Below are positions 61,400 to 64,000 of a DNA stretch of 64,000 bases, one piece after another. The translations under genes were made by a program, and so were the position numbers. Within the stretch, counting starts at the first letter, position 1. Every line of letters begins with the position of its first letter. The notes under the pieces were generated by a model that was not told the origin of the DNA, searched no databases, and saw only the letters and a program-made list of their open reading frames with translations. Source of the stretch: Vibrio spartinae (GTDB lineage Bacteria > Pseudomonadota > Gammaproteobacteria > Enterobacterales > Vibrionaceae); NCBI RefSeq assembly GCF_024347135.1, contig NZ_AP024907.1:1045001-1109000 (forward strand). Reading direction: 5' to 3'.

Positions 61400-62914
61400 A
61401 TGTGTGGTATTGTTGGAATTGTTGGTTCAACGCCTGTCAACCAGTCCATCTATGATGCTTTGACCGTGTTACAGCATCGCGGCCAAGATGCCGCGGGTAT
61501 TTGTACCATAGATAGCAATCGTTTTCGTCTGCGTAAGGCAAACGGATTGGTTACAGATGTATTTGCTGCAAAGCATATGCAACGCCTTCAAGGAACGGTT
61601 GGCATCGGACATGCCCGTTATCCGACAGCGGGGAGTTCAAGTGCATCCGAGGCGCAGCCTTTTTATGTCAATTCCCCCTTTGGTATCACACTGGCTCATA
61701 ACGGTAATCTAACCAATGCCCAGTATGTTCGAGATAAGCTGTTTGAGAAAGATCGTCGCCATGTCAACACGACGTCTGACTCTGAGGTGCTGTTGAATGT
61801 TCTGGCACATGAAATAGATACGGTTAAAGGGAATGTAACCGCAGAAGATGTCTTCAGAGCGGTTACCAGGGTGCATCGTTCGATTAAAGGGGCTTATGCT
61901 GTTGTTGCGATGATTATCGGTCATGGCATGATTGCGTTCCGGGATCCAAATGGTATTCGTCCACTGTGTTTGGGTAAACGCGATGTCGGTGGCCGAACTG
62001 AGTATATGGTTGCATCTGAGTCTGTTGCATTGGATACGATTGGATTTGAGTTTATGCGGGATGTCGCCCCGGGTGAGGCAATCTACATCACCTTTGAAGG
62101 TGAGCTTTACACACATCAGTGTGCTGATAATCCTCAACTGAACCCATGTATTTTTGAATTCGTTTATTTTGCTCGTCCTGATTCTTTCATCGACCAAATT
62201 TCTGTCTATAGTGCACGGGTCGAAATGGGCAAAAAACTGGGTGAGCGAATTCAACAGGATTATGCAGATCTTGATATTGATGTTGTGATTCCGATTCCTG
62301 AAACCTCTTGTGATATTGCCCTGCAAATCGCCCAGGCATTAGATAAGCCATATCGTCAGGGATTTGTCAAAAACCGCTATGTCGGCCGGACATTTATTAT
62401 GCCGGGTCAACAACAACGTCGCAAGTCAGTGCGCAGAAAGCTCAATGCGATTCGTTCTGAATTTAAAGATAAGAATGTATTGTTGGTCGATGATTCGATT
62501 GTCCGAGGTACAACATCAGAACAGATTATCGAAATGGCTCGTGATTCCGGCGCCAAAAAAGTCTATATGGTTTCTGCTGCTCCGGAAATTCGTTTCCCGA
62601 ATGTTTACGGGATCGATATGCCAAGTGCCAATGAGCTCATTGCTCACGGCCGGGATAATGAATCCATCTGCCGTCAAATCGGTGCGGATGCATTGATTTT
62701 CCAGACGATTGAAGATCTTGTCAGTGCTGTTGGTATCGGGAATCCGAATATCAGTCGCTTTGAAACCTCGGTCTTTAATGGTGAGTACGTAACCGGTGAT
62801 ATTGATCAAGCTTATCTGGACTATCTGGACGCGATGAGAAACGATGACACCAAAGAGCAGAGAGAGATTCAACAAGAGTTGGCAAGTCTTGAACTCTATA
62901 ATGAAGAAAATTGA
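61400..62914 (+). CDS. purF: Amidophosphoribosyltransferase
   Basis: First committed enzyme of purine synthesis: makes phosphoribosylamine from PRPP and glutamine. The 504-residue protein has the N-terminal nucleophile Cys2 (MCGIVGIVG), the glutaminase motifs [10 protein letters not shown] and [10 protein letters not shown], and the PRPP motif [14 protein letters not shown]. It lies 37 bases after cvpA and ends at a strong bidirectional terminator. Confidence 0.98.
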   Translation: MCGIVGIVGSTPVNQSIYDALTVLQHRGQDAAGICTIDSNRFRLRKANGLVTDVFAAKHMQRLQGTVGIGHARYPTAGSSSASEAQPFYVNSPFGITLAHNGNLTNAQYVRDKLFEKDRRHVNTTSDSEVLLNVLAHEIDTVKGNVTAEDVFRAVTRVHRSIKGAYAVVAMIIGHGMIAFRDPNGIRPLCLGKRDVGGRTEYMVASESVALDTIGFEFMRDVAPGEAIYITFEGELYTHQCADNPQLNPCIFEFVYFARPDSFIDQISVYSARVEMGKKLGERIQQDYADLDIDVVIPIPETSCDIALQIAQALDKPYRQGFVKNRYVGRTFIMPGQQQRRKSVRRKLNAIRSEFKDKNVLLVDDSIVRGTTSEQIIEMARDSGAKKVYMVSAAPEIRFPNVYGIDMPSANELIAHGRDNESICRQIGADALIFQTIEDLVSAVGIGNPNISRFETSVFNGEYVTGDIDQAYLDYLDAMRNDDTKEQREIQQELASLELYNEEN

Positions 62915-63032
62915 GCATCTCACGCTTTGTTAATCGTGACTTGTTAACAGTAACGACATTCTGTCAACAGTCACGACATCCGGTTCAGAATAAGAATTGA
63001 GTCATAAGCGTTGGTCTGTTGACCCAATGATT

Positions 63033-63062
63033 AAAAAAGGCTTCCGTGAGGAAGCCTTTTTT
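63033..63062. terminator. Bidirectional terminator after purF
   Basis: AAAAAAGGCTTCC / GGAAGCCTTTTTT, perfect 13-bp inverted repeat with a 4-base loop and T runs on both strands. Confidence 0.94.
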
Positions 63063-63109
63063 ATGGGATTTATATTGAATCATTCAGTGCGATAGCGTTG
63101 ATGATGTCA

Positions 63110-64000
63110 TTACAGAACCATCGCGGCAATCCAGCCGAAGATAATTAGAGGGATATTATAGTGAATAAACGTGGGAACAACGGTTTCCCAGATGTGTTCG
63201 TGCTGTCCGTCTGCATTGAGACCGGATGTCGGACCAAGTGTTGAATCAGACGCCGGAGAGCCAGCATCGCCTAATGCTGCGGCCGTACCAACTAATGCGA
63301 TTGTTGCCATCGGTGAGAAACCGAAAGCTGCCGCCAGTGGGACATAGATCGTTGCAATAATGGGAATCGTCGAAAATGAAGAGCCGATCCCCATGGTGAC
63401 TAATAGGCCGACAATCAGCATCAGTAAGGCTGCTAACGGCTTATTGTCCCCAATACTATGAGAGAGTGAGGCGACGAGCGATTCGACACCGCCTGTCTGT
63501 TTCATCACTGCGGCAAAGCCAGCGGCTGCAATCATGATGAAACCGATCATTGCCATCATATGAACCCCTTTGGTAAAGACATCATGAGTCTCTTTCCAAG
63601 CGATAACCCCACCAAAAGTAAACACCATAAAGCCGGTGAGTGCACCAATAATCATCGAGCCAGTGAACAACTGCACGCTGAGGGCTGCAATAATGCCGAT
63701 AGCTGCCGTCAGAATATATCGACCATTAATTTTATGCTCTGGATTGTGATGAACCTCAGTCAGTTCAGTTTTACGGTATTCTCTGGGTTTGCGATAACTA
63801 AAGAAAATTGCAATTAAAAGTCCAAAGATCATGCCTGTACCGGGGAGTAACATCGCGGTTGGGATCTGGCTTGCTGTGATATTGGCCAAACCATTCTCTT
63901 GGATATTTCTCAGGAGAATATCTTTTAAGAAAATCCCCCCGAAACCAATAGGAAGAACCATATAAGGTGTTATGAGGCCAAATGTGAGAATACAGGCAAT
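63110..64000 (-). CDS. Na+/H+ antiporter-family membrane protein, partial
   Basis: C-terminal part of a polytopic transporter; the frame is open to the window edge at 64000, so the N-terminal part lies outside and the internal ATG at 63961 is not the start. At least eight hydrophobic segments are visible, with the ion-transporter-like stretch [20 protein letters not shown], of the type found in NhaC-like and YuiF-like (Na_H_antiport) families, and [18 protein letters not shown]. It could export Na+ or import an amino acid such as histidine, as proposed for YuiF. It is convergent with purF. Confidence 0.8.
   Translation of the reverse strand: MACILTFGLITPYMVLPIGFGGIFLKDILLRNIQENGLANITASQIPTAMLLPGTGMIFGLLIAIFFSYRKPREYRKTELTEVHHNPEHKINGRYILTAAIGIIAALSVQLFTGSMIIGALTGFMVFTFGGVIAWKETHDVFTKGVHMMAMIGFIMIAAAGFAAVMKQTGGVESLVASLSHSIGDNKPLAALLMLIVGLLVTMGIGSSFSTIPIIATIYVPLAAAFGFSPMATIALVGTAAALGDAGSPASDSTLGPTSGLNADGQHEHIWETVVPTFIHYNIPLIIFGWIAAMVL

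Noticed and set aside
61709..62326. 205-codon minus-strand frame inside purF
   Set aside because: Antisense to intact purF, with no recognisable domain.

Overview
The window is a contiguous piece of a gammaproteobacterial chromosome, almost certainly from the family Vibrionaceae (genus Vibrio or a close relative). The evidence is the ToxR-ToxS pair next to htpG, the block adk-hemH-rfaH-asnB-nagC-glnS-hubP(FimV)-truA-accD-folC-dedD-cvpA-purF, and the block lipA-lipB-ybeD-dacA-rlpA-rodA-mrdA-rlmH-rsfS-holA-lptE-leuS-lnt-corC-ybeY-ybeZ-miaB. As I remember it, both blocks follow the gene order of Vibrio chromosome 1. I could not fix the species. I found no rRNA, tRNA, IS element, prophage or CRISPR array, and base and codon use look uniform throughout.

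Layout. Bases 1-4100: 3' part of glyA, a small lipoprotein, and lipoate synthesis (lipB, lipA, with ybeD upstream). Bases 4129-6018: a stand-alone hybrid sensor kinase. Bases 6145-13800: a minus-strand cell-wall and housekeeping run (dacA, rlpA, rodA, mrdA, rlmH, rsfS, holA, lptE), followed by leuS. Bases 16742-22828: ybeL, then lnt, corC, ybeY, ybeZ and miaB. Bases 23126-32547: ubiF, the PTS operon ptsH-ptsI-crr, cysK, cysZ, zipA and ligA. Bases 32652-36077: cueR, cnoX/ybbN, an SDR and a YfcH-type epimerase. Bases 36407-38685: a four-gene operon of two DUF1538 membrane proteins, a PII-like protein and a CBS protein. Bases 38737-49000: an Rdx/SelW-like protein, toxS-toxR, htpG, adk, hemH, rfaH, asnB and nagC. 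Bases 49369-62914: glnS, the giant polar landmark gene hubP, truA, accD, folC, dedD, cvpA and purF. The window ends inside a minus-strand Na+/H+ antiporter-family gene.

Most of the window is conserved core. The region that most deserves attention is the DUF1538/PII-like/CBS operon (36407-38685). It looks like a nucleotide- or metabolite-gated cation transport system. It is preceded by a roughly 240-base leader containing a G+C-rich hairpin, an 8-bp helix that can mask the ribosome binding site of its first gene, and an upstream reading frame that runs through that helix and overlaps the first start codon as ATGA. Other points are the 101-residue and 41-residue repeat arrays in HubP, nadD and nagA/nagE missing from their expected places, the orphan hybrid kinase, and several strong inverted repeats in control regions (adk leader, lptE-leuS, ptsH/ptsI/crr, miaB). 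A PurR-type box precedes cvpA-purF, a sigma-32-type promoter precedes htpG, and an Mlc/NagC-type palindrome precedes ptsH.

All family assignments come from reading the proteins and from memory. No database search was run.
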